From Nocardioides sp. 503 (GTDB lineage: Bacteria; Actinomycetota; Actinomycetes; Propionibacteriales; Nocardioidaceae), in assembly GCF_004522095.1 (NCBI RefSeq), contig NZ_SPUI01000002.1:496001-560000 (forward strand): a stretch of DNA of 64,000 nt, given 5' to 3'. Both the position numbers and the translations under genes were made by a program. The notes under the pieces are model-generated. The model was not told the DNA's origin, searched no databases, and saw only the letters and a list, made by a program, of their open reading frames with translations. Shown here in pieces: positions 26,831 through 37,249 of the stretch. The first letter of the stretch is position 1. Each line of letters begins with the position of its first letter.

Positions 26831-29632
26831 GTGGCTAAGACCCGAGTACACGAGCTCGCCAAAGAGTTCGGCGTCGAGAGCAAGTTCGTTCTCGAGAAGT
26901 TCAAGGAGATGGGCGAGTTCGTGAAGTCGGCGAGCTCGACCGTCGAGCTCCCCGCGGAGATGCGCTTCCGCAAGGAGGTCGGTGCGTCCCTCGCGGCCGC
27001 CGCCCCCGCCGCCCCCGTGGAGGAGAAGGCCGCCCCCAAGCCGGCCCCGCGCAAGCCCGGTCCGGCCAAGAAGGCCGCCGAGCCCGAGGTGCAGGCTCCC
27101 GAGCCCACCCCCGAGCCCACGCCCGCGCCGGTCGTCGAGGAGCCCGCTGCCGCGGCGCCCGTCGAGGCCGCCTCCGCGCAGCCCGAGGCCCCCGCGGCCT
27201 CGGCCGCCCCGTCGCCCGCTCGGCCGAAGGCGCCCGCCCCGGCGCCCCGTCCGGTCGGCAAGCCCAGCGGCACGCCGCGCCCGGGCAACAACCCGTTCTC
27301 GCCCAGCCAGGGCATGGGCAAGCGCCCCGCGCCGGCTCCGCGTGACCCCGAGGCCGACGAGGCTCCCAGCGACAACCGCCCGCCGCGGCCGCCCGCCGCG
27401 CGTGAGGGTGGTGCGCCCGGTCGCCCGGGCATGCCGCGCCCCAACCCGGCGATGATGCCCAAGTCCCCGTCCGCCTTCGGTCCCGGCCCCGCCGGCCGTG
27501 GCGGCCCCGGTGGCCCCGGTCGCGGTGGCCCCGGCGGTCCCGGTCGTGGAGGCCCCGGCGGCGCCCCCGGTCGCGGTGGCCCCGGCGGTGCGCCCGGTCG
27601 CGGCGCCCCCGCGGGCGCCGGTGCGCCCGGCAGCCGTCCCGGTGGCTTCGGCCCCAGCGGCGGCGGTCGCCCCGGTGGCGGCAACCGTCCCGGCCAGCGT
27701 GGTCAGACCCAGGGTGCCTTCGGTCGCCCCGGTGGCCCGTCGCGTCGTGGGCGCAAGTCCAAGCGGGCGCGTCGCCAGGAGTTCGAGGCCATGGAGGCTC
27801 CGACCCTGGGCGGCATGCGGGTCCGCAAGGGCAACGGCGAGACCGTGCGTCTCGCCCGTGGCGCCTCGCTGACCGACTTCGCCGACAAGGTCGGCGTCGA
27901 CGCCGCCCAGCTGGTGCAGATGCTCTTCCACCTCGGCGAGATGGTGACCGCGACCGAGTCGGTCAACGACGCCACGCTCGAGCTGCTCGGTGAGGAGCTC
28001 AACTACACCGTCGAGGTCGTCTCCCCGGAGGACGAGGACCGCGAGCTGCTGGAGTCCTTCGACATCGACTTCGGCACCGACGAGGGCGACGACAGCGACC
28101 TGGTCATCCGGCCGCCGGTCGTCACCGTCATGGGTCACGTCGACCACGGAAAGACCAAGCTCCTCGACGCGCTGCGCAACGCCAACGTCGTCGACAAGGA
28201 GGCCGGTGGCATCACCCAGCACATCGGTGCCTACCAGGTCGCGACCGAGGTCGACGGCACGGAGCGTCGGATCACCCTGATCGACACCCCCGGTCACGAG
28301 GCGTTCACCGCCATGCGTGCCCGTGGTGCCCAGGCGACCGACATCGCGATCCTCGTGGTCGCGGCCGACGACGGCGTCATGCCCCAGACGGTGGAGGCGC
28401 TCAACCACGCCCGCGCCGCCGGGGTGCCGATCGTGGTCGCGGTCAACAAGATCGACAAGCCCGACGCCGACCCGACCAAGGTCCGCGGTCAGCTGACCGA
28501 GTACGGCCTGATCCCCGAGGAGTACGGCGGCGACGCGATGTTCGTCGACGTCTCGGCCAAGTCCGAGCTCAACCTGGACAAGCTGCTCGAGGCGGTCGTC
28601 CTGACGGCCGACGCCTCCCTGGACCTGCGGGCCAACCCCACGCAGGACGCCCAGGGTCTGGTCGTCGAGGCGCACCTCGACCGTGGCCGCGGCCCGGTCG
28701 CGACCGTCCTGGTCCAGCGCGGCACGCTCCGTGTCGGCGACTCGATCGTGGCGGGCGCCGGCTACGGCCGCGTGCGCGCCATGCTCGACGAGCACGGCGA
28801 CAACATCGAGCAGGCCGACCCGTCGCGTCCCGCGATGGTGCTGGGTCTGACCGCGGTGCCTGGCGCAGGCCAGAACTTCATCGTGGTCGAGGACGACCGC
28901 ATGGCGCGCCAGATCGCCGAGAAGCGTGAGGCGCGCGAGCGTGCGGCCATGCAGGCCAAGCGTCGCGTGCGTCGTACGCTCGAGGACTTCATGGCCTCCA
29001 TGGAGAAGGGCGAGAGCCAGGAGCTCAACCTCATCCTCAAGGGCGACGTGTCCGGCTCGGTCGAGGCTCTCGAGGACGCCCTCGCGCAGATCGACGTCGG
29101 CGACGAGGTCAGCCTGCGGGTCATCGACCGCGGTGTCGGTGCGATCACCGAGACCAACGTCGACCTCGCGGCCGCCTCCGACGCGATCATCATCGGCTTC
29201 AACGTCCGGCCCCAGGGCAAGGCGAGCCAGATGGCCGACAAGGAGGGCGTGGAGATCCGGTACTACTCGGTCATCTACAACGCCATCGAGGAGATCGAGG
29301 CAGCGCTCAAGGGCATGCTCAAGCCGGTCTACGAGGAGTCGACCCTGGGCCAGGCGGAGATCCGTGCGATCTTCCGCTCGTCCAAGCTCGGCAACATCGC
29401 CGGCTGCATGGTCACCTCGGGTGTCATCCGGCGCAACGCCAAGGTCCGCATCCTGCGCGACAGCAAGGTGATCGCCGACAACCTCGACCTGACCTCGCTG
29501 AAGCGGGAGAAGGACGACGCGTCCGAGGTCCGCGAGGGCTTCGAGTGCGGCCTGGTGCTCCGGAACTTCCAGGACATCAAGGAAGGCGACATCGTCGAGG
29601 CGTTCGAGATGCGCGAGATCGCCCGCACCTGA
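26831..29632 (+). CDS. infB: Translation initiation factor IF-2
   Basis: This GTPase brings fMet-tRNA to the 30S subunit and promotes subunit joining. The 933-residue protein has an N-terminal IF2_N helix bundle ([19 protein letters not shown]). A long Pro/Ala-rich and then Gly/Arg/Pro-rich disordered region covers about 55-320. A second IF2_N domain, the G domain ([24 protein letters not shown]) and domains II-IV follow. The GTG at 26831 follows an excellent AAGGAG site; the ATG at 26801 is too far from one. A hairpin terminator follows the gene. Confidence 0.96.
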   Translation: MAKTRVHELAKEFGVESKFVLEKFKEMGEFVKSASSTVELPAEMRFRKEVGASLAAAAPAAPVEEKAAPKPAPRKPGPAKKAAEPEVQAPEPTPEPTPAPVVEEPAAAAPVEAASAQPEAPAASAAPSPARPKAPAPAPRPVGKPSGTPRPGNNPFSPSQGMGKRPAPAPRDPEADEAPSDNRPPRPPAAREGGAPGRPGMPRPNPAMMPKSPSAFGPGPAGRGGPGGPGRGGPGGPGRGGPGGAPGRGGPGGAPGRGAPAGAGAPGSRPGGFGPSGGGRPGGGNRPGQRGQTQGAFGRPGGPSRRGRKSKRARRQEFEAMEAPTLGGMRVRKGNGETVRLARGASLTDFADKVGVDAAQLVQMLFHLGEMVTATESVNDATLELLGEELNYTVEVVSPEDEDRELLESFDIDFGTDEGDDSDLVIRPPVVTVMGHVDHGKTKLLDALRNANVVDKEAGGITQHIGAYQVATEVDGTERRITLIDTPGHEAFTAMRARGAQATDIAILVVAADDGVMPQTVEALNHARAAGVPIVVAVNKIDKPDADPTKVRGQLTEYGLIPEEYGGDAMFVDVSAKSELNLDKLLEAVVLTADASLDLRANPTQDAQGLVVEAHLDRGRGPVATVLVQRGTLRVGDSIVAGAGYGRVRAMLDEHGDNIEQADPSRPAMVLGLTAVPGAGQNFIVVEDDRMARQIAEKREARERAAMQAKRRVRRTLEDFMASMEKGESQELNLILKGDVSGSVEALEDALAQIDVGDEVSLRVIDRGVGAITETNVDLAAASDAIIIGFNVRPQGKASQMADKEGVEIRYYSVIYNAIEEIEAALKGMLKPVYEESTLGQAEIRAIFRSSKLGNIAGCMVTSGVIRRNAKVRILRDSKVIADNLDLTSLKREKDDASEVREGFECGLVLRNFQDIKEGDIVEAFEMREIART
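27490..27725 (+). repeat. Gly-Arg-Pro low-complexity repeat inside infB
   Basis: Imperfect tandem units of about 12-27 bases encode repeated GRGGPGG and GRGGPGGAP blocks in the disordered arm of IF-2. The tract may vary in length between strains. It is coding, not a separate element. Confidence 0.7.
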
Positions 29633-29642
29633 TCCACCCGTG

Positions 29643-29682
29643 ACGAGTCGGCGCAGTCCCTGCCGGGGCTGCGCCGACTCGT
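29643..29682 (+). terminator. Terminator or attenuator between infB and rbfA
   Basis: A perfect 14-base stem (ACGAGTCGGCGCAG / CTGCGCCGACTCGT) with a 12-base loop is followed by TCGTTTG. It lies 10 bases after the infB stop. Its position inside the cluster suggests partial read-through to rbfA. Confidence 0.75.
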
Positions 29683-29703
29683 TCGTTTGAGAGAGTAGGA
29701 AGC

Positions 29704-30204
29704 ATGACCAGCCCACGCGTGCGCAAGATCGCCGACCGGATCCAGGTGATCGTCGCCGAGATGCTCGAACGCCGGATCAAGGACCCGCGGCTGGGGTTCG
29801 TGACCCTGACCGACGTCCGCCTCACCGGCGACGGCCAGCAGGCCACGATCTTCTACACCGTCCTGGGCGGCGACGAGGAGATGGCCGGCACCGCGGTGGC
29901 CCTGGAGTCCGCCAAGGGCATCCTGCGCTCGGAGGTCGCCAAGCAGCTCGGCACCCGCACCGCCCCGACGCTGACCTTCGTGCACGACGCCCTGCCCGAG
30001 GAGGCGCGCGCCCTGGACGAGGTGCTCGCCCGGGCCAAGGCGCAGGACGAGGCGGTCGCTGCCGCGCGCGCCAACGCCGCCTACGCCGGCGAGGTCGATC
30101 CGTACAAGAAGCCCCGCGAGGACGACGCCGACGAGGACGACGACCCGGACGCGCTCGACGAGGCCGACGACCCGGCCGACGACGAGGACGACCGGCTCTC
30201 GTGA
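29704..30204 (+). CDS. rbfA: Ribosome-binding factor A
   Basis: This KH-fold 30S assembly factor acts on the 5-prime end of 16S rRNA and is needed in cold. The 166-residue protein starts with the family block [39 protein letters not shown] and has the KH-like centre [22 protein letters not shown]. It is longer than usual because of a C-terminal acidic tail of about 35 residues. The ATG follows TAGGAAGC. The stop overlaps the truB start (GTGA). Confidence 0.93.
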   Translation: MTSPRVRKIADRIQVIVAEMLERRIKDPRLGFVTLTDVRLTGDGQQATIFYTVLGGDEEMAGTAVALESAKGILRSEVAKQLGTRTAPTLTFVHDALPEEARALDEVLARAKAQDEAVAAARANAAYAGEVDPYKKPREDDADEDDDPDALDEADDPADDEDDRLS

Positions 30205-31067
30205 CGACGGGGTCCGGCCTGGTCGTCGTCGACAAGCCGGCGGGGGTCACCTCCCACGACGTCGTCGCCCGGGTGCGCCGGCTCGCGGGCACGCGCAAGG
30301 TGGGCCACGCCGGCACGCTCGACCCGATGGCCACCGGGGTGCTGGTGCTCGGCGTCAACCGCGCCACCCGGCTCCTGGGCCACCTGATGCTCACCGAGAA
30401 GGGCTACGACGCCACGGTGCGGCTGGGAGCGTCCACGACCACCGACGACGCCGAGGGCGAGGTCGTCTCGACGGCCCCGACCGGGACGCTGACCGAGGCG
30501 GCCGTGCGCGGGGCCTTCGCCGGCTTCGTCGGCGAGCTCCAGCAGGTGCCCACCGCCGTGTCGGCGATCAAGGTCGACGGCAAGCGCGCCTACCAGCGCG
30601 TGCGTGACGGCGAGGAGGTCGAGCTGAAGGCGCGGGCGGTCACCGTCCACGAGCTCACCGTCGGCGAGGTCCGCCTCGGCGAGGACCACGTCGACGTCGA
30701 CGTCTCGCTGCGCTGCTCCAGCGGCACCTACGTGCGGGCCATCGCCCGCGACGCCGGCCGGCTGCTCGGCGTGGGCGGGCACCTCACCGCGCTGCGGCGT
30801 ACGGCGGTCGGGTCCTTCGACCTGGACGTCGCCTCGACGCTGGACGAGCTGGCCGAGTCGTTCGCGATCCTGCCCATCGCCGACGCCGCCCGCAGCACGT
30901 TCCCCAGCCGCGAGCTGGACGACGAGCAGGCCGCCGACGTGCGCGTCGGCCGGGCGCTCGACGTGCCCCTCGACGGGCTCACCGCGGTCTTCGCGCCGGA
31001 GGGCGAGTTCCTCGCGCTCTACGAGCCCCGCGACGGCGTCGCGCGTGCGGCGGCGGTCTTCGTCTGA
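30201..31067 (+). CDS. truB: tRNA pseudouridine(55) synthase
   Basis: This enzyme converts U55 in the T-loop of tRNAs to pseudouridine. The 288-residue sequence has the start [19 protein letters not shown], the catalytic motif [12 protein letters not shown] (Asp41) and the conserved [19 protein letters not shown] and [13 protein letters not shown] blocks. A PUA-like C-terminal part is present. The GTG start overlaps the rbfA stop by 3 bases. Confidence 0.95.
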   Translation: MTTGSGLVVVDKPAGVTSHDVVARVRRLAGTRKVGHAGTLDPMATGVLVLGVNRATRLLGHLMLTEKGYDATVRLGASTTTDDAEGEVVSTAPTGTLTEAAVRGAFAGFVGELQQVPTAVSAIKVDGKRAYQRVRDGEEVELKARAVTVHELTVGEVRLGEDHVDVDVSLRCSSGTYVRAIARDAGRLLGVGGHLTALRRTAVGSFDLDVASTLDELAESFAILPIADAARSTFPSRELDDEQAADVRVGRALDVPLDGLTAVFAPEGEFLALYEPRDGVARAAAVFV

Positions 31068-31085
31068 CCGGCGGAGCACCGCCAG

Positions 31086-31091
31086 TAAGGT
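31086..31091 (+). promoter_or_regulatory. -10 element of ribF
   Basis: TAAGGT, 7 bases, then GTG 31099. It gives ribF its own leaderless transcript downstream of truB. Confidence 0.5.
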
Positions 31092-31098
31092 TCCTGAC

Positions 31099-32034
31099 GT
31101 GCAGATCTGGCGTTCGCTCGACGACATCCCCGCCGACCTCGGGCCCACCGCGGTCGTGGTCGGCAACTTCGACGGCGTCCACCACGGCCACCAGCGGGTG
31201 CTCGCCCGCGCGCGCAGCCTCGCCGACGAGCGGGGCCTCCCGGTCGTCGCGGTCACCTTCGAGCCGCACCCCATGGCGGTCCTGCGCCCCGAGCACGCGC
31301 CCACGATGCTCACGACGGTCGAGCGCCGCGCCGAGCTGCTGGGAGAGGCCGGTGCGAATGACGTGCTGGCGCTGCCCTTCGACCGCGACGTGGCGAGCTG
31401 GCCACCGGAGGAGTTCGTGCGGCGGGTGCTGGTCGAGGCGCTCGGCGCCGAGCTGGTCGTGGTCGGCGCCAACTTCCGGTTCGGCTACCGCGCGGCGGGG
31501 GACCTCGGCACGCTGGTCACCGAGGGCGCGAAGCACGGCTTCGCCGCGGAGGGGATCGCGCTCGACGGCGGACCGATGGTGTGGTCCTCGACCTACGTCC
31601 GCACCTGCCTGGCCGCCGGCGACGTCGCCGGGGCCGCGGAGGCGCTCGGGCGCCCCTACGCCGTGCGCGGGGTCGTGGTGCAGGGCGACCAGCGCGGGCG
31701 CGAGCTCGGCTACCCGACCGCCAACGTCCCGACCGACGGCCTGACCGCGGCCCCCGCCGACGGGGTCTACGCCGGCCGGCTGCGGCGCCTCGACACCGGC
31801 GAGGAGCTCCCGGCCGCCATCAGCGTCGGCACCAACCCCACCTTCGACGGGGTCCGTGCCCGGCGGGTGGAGAGCTACGTCCTGGACCGCACCGACCTCG
31901 AGCTGTACGGCGTCGAGGTCGAGGTGTCCTTCGTCGACCGCCTGCGCGGGATGGTCGCCTTCGACTCCGTCGACGCCCTCATCGTCCAGATGCAGGACGA
32001 CGTCGACCGTGCCCGCGAGATCCTGGGCGCCTGA
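31099..32034 (+). CDS. ribF: Bifunctional riboflavin kinase / FAD synthetase
   Basis: This enzyme phosphorylates riboflavin to FMN and adenylates FMN to FAD. The N-terminal nucleotidyltransferase domain carries VVVGNFDGVHHGHQRVL and VVGANFRFGYRAAGD. The C-terminal flavokinase domain (from about residue 185) has RGRELGYPTANVPTDG and SVGTNPTFDG. The 311-residue length is normal. The GTG at 31099 is set by the -10 element. It is followed after a single base by a membrane-protein gene. Confidence 0.95.
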   Translation: MQIWRSLDDIPADLGPTAVVVGNFDGVHHGHQRVLARARSLADERGLPVVAVTFEPHPMAVLRPEHAPTMLTTVERRAELLGEAGANDVLALPFDRDVASWPPEEFVRRVLVEALGAELVVVGANFRFGYRAAGDLGTLVTEGAKHGFAAEGIALDGGPMVWSSTYVRTCLAAGDVAGAAEALGRPYAVRGVVVQGDQRGRELGYPTANVPTDGLTAAPADGVYAGRLRRLDTGEELPAAISVGTNPTFDGVRARRVESYVLDRTDLELYGVEVEVSFVDRLRGMVAFDSVDALIVQMQDDVDRAREILGA

Positions 32035-32035
32035 G

Positions 32036-33061
32036 GTGCCGGCCCCCTCGCCGGCCGGTGACGCGGTCGCGGAGACCGATGCGTGGTTCGAGGCGCAGGG
32101 CCTGACCTACTTCGTGCCCGAGAAGCGGGTGTCGGTGCGCTCGGCGATGCGGCCGCGTCGGCTCGCGCCGCTGCTGGTGCTGACCGCGCTGGTGGCCGCG
32201 GGAGCCGTGACGGTCCTGGCGCTGGTCGACGAGGGGAGCCTCATCCCGGCGGTCCTGTGGACCCTGGTCGGGGCGGTGGCGACGTGGTACGCGCTGATCG
32301 CCCTGGAGGCCCGCTCCATCGTGACCTGGGCGCTGGCTCGCACGTTCGGCAGCCTGTGGACCCTGCTGCCGATGATGACCCGCGCGCTGCCGATGCTGCT
32401 GGTCTTCGTGACGTTCCTCTTCATCAACGCCGAGGTGTGGGAGGTCGCGTCCTACCTCGACACCGGCGAGCTCTGGCTGGTGGCGCTCCTGTTCGGCACC
32501 ATGGCCGGGGCCTTCCTGCTCGTGCGGCTGCCCGAGGAGGTCGACCGCACCGACGACGACGTCGACGAGGCGCTGCTCCTGCAGTCCACGGCCGACACCC
32601 CGCTGGAGCACGTGGCGCGCGAGCTGGTGGACGACCCGGACGCCGACCCGGCGTCGTACGCGGAGGTGGGGGGCTACGAGCGCTGGAACCTGATCCTGGT
32701 GCTGGTCGTCATCCAGGCCACGCAGGTGCTGCTGCTGGCGGTCACGGTGTTCGCGTTCTTCATGGTGTTCGGCTCGCTGATCGTGCAGCCCGAGATCGTC
32801 GAGACGTGGACCGGGGGCGCGCCCGACAGCATCCCGTTCCTCCAGGACATCCGCTACCTCGACAACATCTCGGCCGAGCTGGTCAAGGTGTCGGTGTTCC
32901 TGGCGGCGTTCTCGAGCCTGTACCTGACCGTCTCGACGGTCACCGACGAGACCTACCGCGAGCAGTTCTTCGGCAGCGTCCTGCACGAGATGGAACGGGC
33001 CGTCGGCGTGCGCGCGGTCTACCTCGCGCTGCGCGACCGACGGCCCGTCCCTGAGGACTGA
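32036..33061 (+). CDS. Integral membrane protein of unknown function
   Basis: This 341-residue protein has about five to six transmembrane helices, in two N-terminal pairs (LAPLLVLTALVAAGAVTVLALV; LIPAVLWTLVGAVATWYALI) and a later group (LILVLVVIQATQVLLLAVTVF). A hydrophilic acidic loop, EEVDRTDDDVDEALLLQS, lies in the middle. The end reads TYREQFFGSVLHEMERAVGVRAVYLALRD. No characterised family is recognised. The GTG one base after the ribF stop indicates co-transcription with ribF. It converges on ptsH, with 7 bases between the stops. Confidence 0.75.
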   Translation: MPAPSPAGDAVAETDAWFEAQGLTYFVPEKRVSVRSAMRPRRLAPLLVLTALVAAGAVTVLALVDEGSLIPAVLWTLVGAVATWYALIALEARSIVTWALARTFGSLWTLLPMMTRALPMLLVFVTFLFINAEVWEVASYLDTGELWLVALLFGTMAGAFLLVRLPEEVDRTDDDVDEALLLQSTADTPLEHVARELVDDPDADPASYAEVGGYERWNLILVLVVIQATQVLLLAVTVFAFFMVFGSLIVQPEIVETWTGGAPDSIPFLQDIRYLDNISAELVKVSVFLAAFSSLYLTVSTVTDETYREQFFGSVLHEMERAVGVRAVYLALRDRRPVPED

Positions 33062-33068
33062 CGTCCCG

Positions 33069-33326
33069 CTAGGCGTCCAGGTCCTTCTCGACGAGGGCCG
33101 CGATCGTCTCGACGTCGGCCTCGTCGTCGCCGGAGACCTCGACGGTGTCGCCGTTGCCGGCGCCCAGGGTCATCAGCAGCAGCGCGGAGCTCGCGTCGAC
33201 GGCCTCGTCGCCGGGGATCCCGATGGTGACCTCGGAGTCGAGGTCACCCGCGGCCTCGGAGATGATCGCGGCGGGGCGGGCGTGGAGGCCGACGGCGGAG
33301 CCGACCTTGACGGACTTCGTGGGCAT
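33069..33326 (-). CDS. ptsH: Phosphocarrier protein HPr
   Basis: HPr carries phosphate from enzyme I to the EIIA domains of sugar-specific PTS permeases. The 85-residue sequence has the active-site block GLHARPAA with His15. Ser46/47 in DASSALLLM corresponds to the regulatory serine of Firmicutes HPr, though HPr kinase is not expected in actinobacteria. The ATG has AAGGAG upstream. It is the last gene of the fruR-fruK-fruA-ptsH operon, 34 bases after fruA. Confidence 0.95.
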   Translation of the reverse strand: MPTKSVKVGSAVGLHARPAAIISEAAGDLDSEVTIGIPGDEAVDASSALLLMTLGAGNGDTVEVSGDDEADVETIAALVEKDLDA

Positions 33327-33360
33327 GGTTCTCCTTCGATGGGGTGCTGCGATGGGTGGG

Positions 33361-35463
33361 TCAGACGGTGGCGAGCTCGGTGCGGCGTGAGCCCAGGGAC
33401 TTGAGCGCGATGACGGCGGCGCACCCGACCAGGACGCCGGCCAGCAGGGCGACCAGGTAGCCCCACCGGCCGTCGACCGCGAAGATCACGAAGATGCCGC
33501 CGTGAGGGGCGCGGACGCTGACGTCGAAGGCCTGGGACAGGCCGCCGGTGACCGCGCTGCCCAGCATGATGGCAGGGATGACGCGCAGCGGGTCGCCCGC
33601 GGCGAACGGGATGGCGCCCTCGGTGATGAAGGAGGCGCCGAGCAGCCAGCCGGCCTTGCCGTTCTCCCGCTCGGGCTGCGTGAACAGCGCGGGGCGCACG
33701 ACGGTGGCGAGCGCCAGGGCGATCGGGGGCACCATGCCGGCCAGCATGACCGAGGCCATGATCTTGAGCTCCGGCGCGTCGGCGGCGAGCGAGGCGCCAC
33801 CCACACCGGCGGCCGCGAAGCTGTAGGCCACCTTGTTGAGCGGGCCGCCCATGTCGAAGGCCATCATCAGGCCGAGCACGACGCCGAGCAGGACCGCGTA
33901 GCTGCCGCTCATCGAGTTGAGCCCGTCGTTGAGCTGGTCCATGAGCCAGCCGATGGGCTTGCCGAAGACCACGATCATGAGCAGGCCGGCGATGATCGAG
34001 GTCAGGAGCGGGATCACGAGGACCGGCATCAGGCCGCGCGCCCAGGTGGGTACCTTCCAGCCGGCGATCCAGTGTGCGATCAGGCCGGCGAGCACGCCGC
34101 CGACGATCGCGCCCAGGAAGCCGGTCGCCGGCAGGGCGGCGGCGTTGTCGAAGTCGCCCTCGACGACACCGAAGATGTTGGCCGCGAGGCCACCCACGAT
34201 GAAGCCGGGGGCGATGCCCGGGCGGTCGGCGATCGCGTAGGCGATGTAGCCGGCCAGGGCCGGGATGAAGAACAGGAACGCGGTCTTGCCGATGATGAAG
34301 AACAGCGCGCCGATGTAGGCCATGAGCCCGGAGCCGAACAGCGCGTGGTCGAGGCCGAGTGCGGAGGGGTCGGGGAGGTCGAAGAGCGTGTTGTTGACGG
34401 CGATGTCGCCGTAGGGACCGACGATCTCGTAGCCGCCCAGCAGGAACGACAGTGCGATCAGGAGACCGCCGGCGGCGACGAACGGGATCATGTAGGAGAC
34501 GCCGGTCATCAGCACGCGGCGGGTGCGCCCGCCCCAGCTCTCGTTGGCGCCGCCACCTCCTCCGCCCTCACCGGCGGTGACCTCGCCCTCGACGCGCGGC
34601 GGGTTGGCGTCGTCGGCGTAGCGGAGCGCCTCGGCGATCATCTTGTCGCCCTCGTCGATGGGACGCTTGACGCCGGAGGAGACGAGCGGCTTGCCGGCGA
34701 AGCGGCCGCGGTCGCGGACGCCGACGTCGACGGCGAAGATCACCGCGTCGGCGGCGGCGATGGTCGCCGGGGCCAGCGGGGTGGCGCCGGCGGAGCCCTG
34801 GGTCTCGACCTCGATGTCGACCCCGGCCCGCGCGGCGGCGGCCTCGAGCGCCTCGGCCGCCATGTAGGTGTGGGCGATGCCGGTCGGGCACGCGGTGACG
34901 GCGACGAGGCGGCGACGCGCGGCGGGCTCGGTGGTCTCCTCGGCGGGAGACGGGGTGCTGTCGAGGGACTCCTTGGGCGAGGGCGGCGCGGGCGCCTTCT
35001 TCGCCGGGGCGGGGGCATCGACGACACGGCTCACGATGTCGACGACGTCCTCGGGGGTCTCGGCGGCGCGCAGGCCGTCGGTGAACTCCGGCTTCACCAG
35101 CGCCCGGGCGAGCTTGGTGAGGATCTGCAGGTGCGTGTTGTCGCCGCCCGCGGGAGCCGCGATCAGGAACGCCAGGTCGGCGGGGCCGTCCTTGGCGCCG
35201 AAGTCGACCTTCGGGGAGAGGCGTGCGAAGACCAGGGTGGGGACCTCCACGCCCGTGGTGCGGCAGTGGGGGATGGCGATGCCGTCCTTGAGGCCGGTCG
35301 AGGACTTCTCCTCGCGGGCCAGGGCGTCGGCGACCAGCGCCTCGACGTCCAGGGCGCGGCCGGACTGCGCGACCACGCCGGCGAGGGCGCGGATGACCGC
35401 GTGCTTGTCCGAGCCGAGGTCGGCGTCGAGCCGGACCAGGTCGGTGGTGATCAGGTCGTTCAT
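33361..35463 (-). CDS. fruA: PTS fructose permease EIIABC
   Basis: This 700-residue permease phosphorylates fructose to fructose 1-phosphate during import. It comprises an EIIA domain (1-150, GIAIPHCRT with His66), a Pro/Ala linker, an EIIB domain (about 185-280, VTACPTGIAHTYMAAEAL with Cys192), a Gly-rich linker (GEGGGGGG) and an EIIC membrane domain (about 300-690). The A-B-C order in one chain is typical of actinobacterial FruA. It lies 5 bases downstream of fruK. Confidence 0.95.
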   Translation of the reverse strand: MNDLITTDLVRLDADLGSDKHAVIRALAGVVAQSGRALDVEALVADALAREEKSSTGLKDGIAIPHCRTTGVEVPTLVFARLSPKVDFGAKDGPADLAFLIAAPAGGDNTHLQILTKLARALVKPEFTDGLRAAETPEDVVDIVSRVVDAPAPAKKAPAPPSPKESLDSTPSPAEETTEPAARRRLVAVTACPTGIAHTYMAAEALEAAAARAGVDIEVETQGSAGATPLAPATIAAADAVIFAVDVGVRDRGRFAGKPLVSSGVKRPIDEGDKMIAEALRYADDANPPRVEGEVTAGEGGGGGGANESWGGRTRRVLMTGVSYMIPFVAAGGLLIALSFLLGGYEIVGPYGDIAVNNTLFDLPDPSALGLDHALFGSGLMAYIGALFFIIGKTAFLFFIPALAGYIAYAIADRPGIAPGFIVGGLAANIFGVVEGDFDNAAALPATGFLGAIVGGVLAGLIAHWIAGWKVPTWARGLMPVLVIPLLTSIIAGLLMIVVFGKPIGWLMDQLNDGLNSMSGSYAVLLGVVLGLMMAFDMGGPLNKVAYSFAAAGVGGASLAADAPELKIMASVMLAGMVPPIALALATVVRPALFTQPERENGKAGWLLGASFITEGAIPFAAGDPLRVIPAIMLGSAVTGGLSQAFDVSVRAPHGGIFVIFAVDGRWGYLVALLAGVLVGCAAVIALKSLGSRRTELATV

Positions 35464-35468
35464 GGGGG

Positions 35469-36428
35469 TCAACCTTCGGGGGTGAGGAGGATCTCGCGTA
35501 CCGGGACCAGGGCGACGTCGACCTGGGAGGGGCGGGGAATGGTCGTACCGGGGAGCCCGGCCGCCGCACTGCCGTAGGCCACGGCGAGTGCGAGTCGTTG
35601 GTCGGGTGGCTGGCGGCGCAGGTCCCCGAGGAGGTAGCCGAAGAGGCTCGAGTCGCCCGCGCCGACGGTGCTGACGACCGTCGTCGGCGGGGGAGAGGCG
35701 TGCCAGGCGCCGTCGGCGTTGACGAGCACGGCGCCGTGGGGGCCGAGCGTCACCAGGACCTCGTCGACGCCGGCGGCGACGAGGGAGCCGGCTGCGCGTG
35801 CGGCCGCGGCCGGATCGGCCTCGAGCAGGACCGGGTCGTCGCCGGTGAACGACGCGAGCTCCTCGCCGTTGGGCTTCATCAGGTGCGGGGCGCCGTCGGC
35901 CAGCCGGGCCACGAGCTCGCGCAGCGGGGCGTCGCTGGTGTCCACGGCCACGCGGACGCCGCGGCCCCGCAGACGGGCCACCAGCTCGGCGTACCAGCCG
36001 TCGGGGGCGCCGGGGGGAAGCGAGCCGGCCAGGACGACCCAGTCGGCGCCGCCGGCGTGGCGGGTGACGGTCTCGGCGAGCGAGGCGAGGTCGGAGGCGG
36101 CGACCGTGGCGCCGGGGCTGTTGAGCTTGGTGGTGGTGCCGTCGGGCTCGCTGATCGTGACGTTGACGCGCATCGGCCCGGCCGGCGGGACCGGCTCGCA
36201 CGGGATCCGCGCGGCGTGCAGCTCGTGGACGAACGGGTCGTCGGGGTCGGCCGGCAGCACCGCGAGGGTGGCGACCTCGGCGCTGACGGCGGCGCGCGAG
36301 ATGTTGACGCCCTTGCCGCCGGCCTGCGAGGTGACGGCCTCGGCACGCTGCACGGCGCCGCGCCGCAGCTCGCCGGCCAGCGTGACCGTGCGGTCGACGC
36401 TGGGGTTGGGGGTGAGGGTGACGATCAC
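35469..36428 (-). CDS. fruK: 1-phosphofructokinase
   Basis: This PfkB-family kinase converts fructose 1-phosphate to fructose 1,6-bisphosphate. The 319-residue protein has the N-terminal MIVTLTPNPSVDRTV, GGKGVNISRA (substrate loop) and the C-terminal ATP/anion-hole motif GAGDSSLFGYLLGD. The ATG overlaps the fruR stop (ATGA), and fruA starts 5 bases after it. Context and the TPNPSVD start distinguish it from ribokinase and other sugar kinases. Confidence 0.94.
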   Translation of the reverse strand: MIVTLTPNPSVDRTVTLAGELRRGAVQRAEAVTSQAGGKGVNISRAAVSAEVATLAVLPADPDDPFVHELHAARIPCEPVPPAGPMRVNVTISEPDGTTTKLNSPGATVAASDLASLAETVTRHAGGADWVVLAGSLPPGAPDGWYAELVARLRGRGVRVAVDTSDAPLRELVARLADGAPHLMKPNGEELASFTGDDPVLLEADPAAAARAAGSLVAAGVDEVLVTLGPHGAVLVNADGAWHASPPPTTVVSTVGAGDSSLFGYLLGDLRRQPPDQRLALAVAYGSAAAGLPGTTIPRPSQVDVALVPVREILLTPEG

Positions 36429-37198
36429 ACGACCACGACCTCGACGTCGGCGCGACGCAGCTGGGCGAGGTGGTCCTCGCCGATGCCGTCGTCGGTCACG
36501 AGGGTGTCCACGTCGTCGAGGGTCGCGAAGCGCACGGCGAGCTCGCGGCCGAGCTTGCTGGAGTCGGCGAGCACGACGACCCGGCGGGCGGCGCGGACCA
36601 GCGCACGCTTGGTGGCGGCCTCGTCGCGGTCGGGGGTCGTGAGCCCGTGGTCGAGGGAGAGCCCGTTGGTGCCGAGGAAGACCAGGTCGGCGCGCAGGTC
36701 CTCGAGCGCGCCCACCGTGTCGGCGCCGACCGCGGCCTGGGTGGTGGCGCGGACCCGGCCGGGGAGCAGGTGCAGCTCGACCTGGGGATGCACGACCAGC
36801 CGGGCCGCGATGGGCACGGCGTGGGTGATCACGGTGAGGCGCAGGTCGCGGGGCAGGTTGCCGGCCAGGCGCATCGTGGTGCTGCCGGCGTCCAGCAGGA
36901 CCGTGCCGCCGGCGGTGGGCAGCAGGTCCACGGCGGCGCGGGCGATGCGGTCCTTGCTCTCGGTGTTGGCGGCGTCGCGCTCACCCAGGCCCGACTCGAT
37001 CGCGGCGAGGGCGCCGGCCGGGACGGCTCCTCCGTGCACGCGGTGGACGAGCCCGAGCCGCTCCAGCGCCGTCAGGTCGCGGCGGACGGTCTCGGTGGTC
37101 ACGGCGTACTCCTCGGCCAGGGACGTGACCGACAGTCGTCCCCTGGTGGCGACGAGCTGCGCCATCGCCTGCTGGCGCTCCTCCGCGTACATTGTCAT
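36425..37198 (-). CDS. fruR: DeoR-family regulator of the fructose operon
   Basis: This 257-residue protein has the DeoR helix-turn-helix YAEERQQAMAQLVATRGRLSVTSLAEEYAVTTETVRRDL. Its C-terminal DeoR sensor domain (GTVLLDAGSTTMRLAGNLP, DLVFLGTNGLSLDHGLTTPDRDEAATKRALV) binds phosphosugars in the family. As first gene of the operon it probably represses itself and fruK-fruA-ptsH, with fructose 1-phosphate as likely inducer (inference). The ATG at 37198 has GGAGG 8 bases upstream; GTG 37216 is a weaker alternative. It is divergent from ptsI. Confidence 0.9.
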   Translation of the reverse strand: MTMYAEERQQAMAQLVATRGRLSVTSLAEEYAVTTETVRRDLTALERLGLVHRVHGGAVPAGALAAIESGLGERDAANTESKDRIARAAVDLLPTAGGTVLLDAGSTTMRLAGNLPRDLRLTVITHAVPIAARLVVHPQVELHLLPGRVRATTQAAVGADTVGALEDLRADLVFLGTNGLSLDHGLTTPDRDEAATKRALVRAARRVVVLADSSKLGRELAVRFATLDDVDTLVTDDGIGEDHLAQLRRADVEVVVV

Positions 37199-37249
37199 GC
37201 CCGTGGCCTCCGTCACTTCTGTGTATATGTTGTTTTACGTCCGTTTCTG

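Noticed and set aside
27490..27725. Regular short repeats suggesting a CRISPR-like array
   Set aside because: The units are coding Gly-Arg-Pro repeats within IF-2, with no unique spacers. No CRISPR array or cas gene is seen anywhere in the window.
26735..29716. Minus-strand open frame of about 990 codons opposite infB
   Set aside because: Shadow of infB codon bias; low-complexity translation with no start signal or motif.
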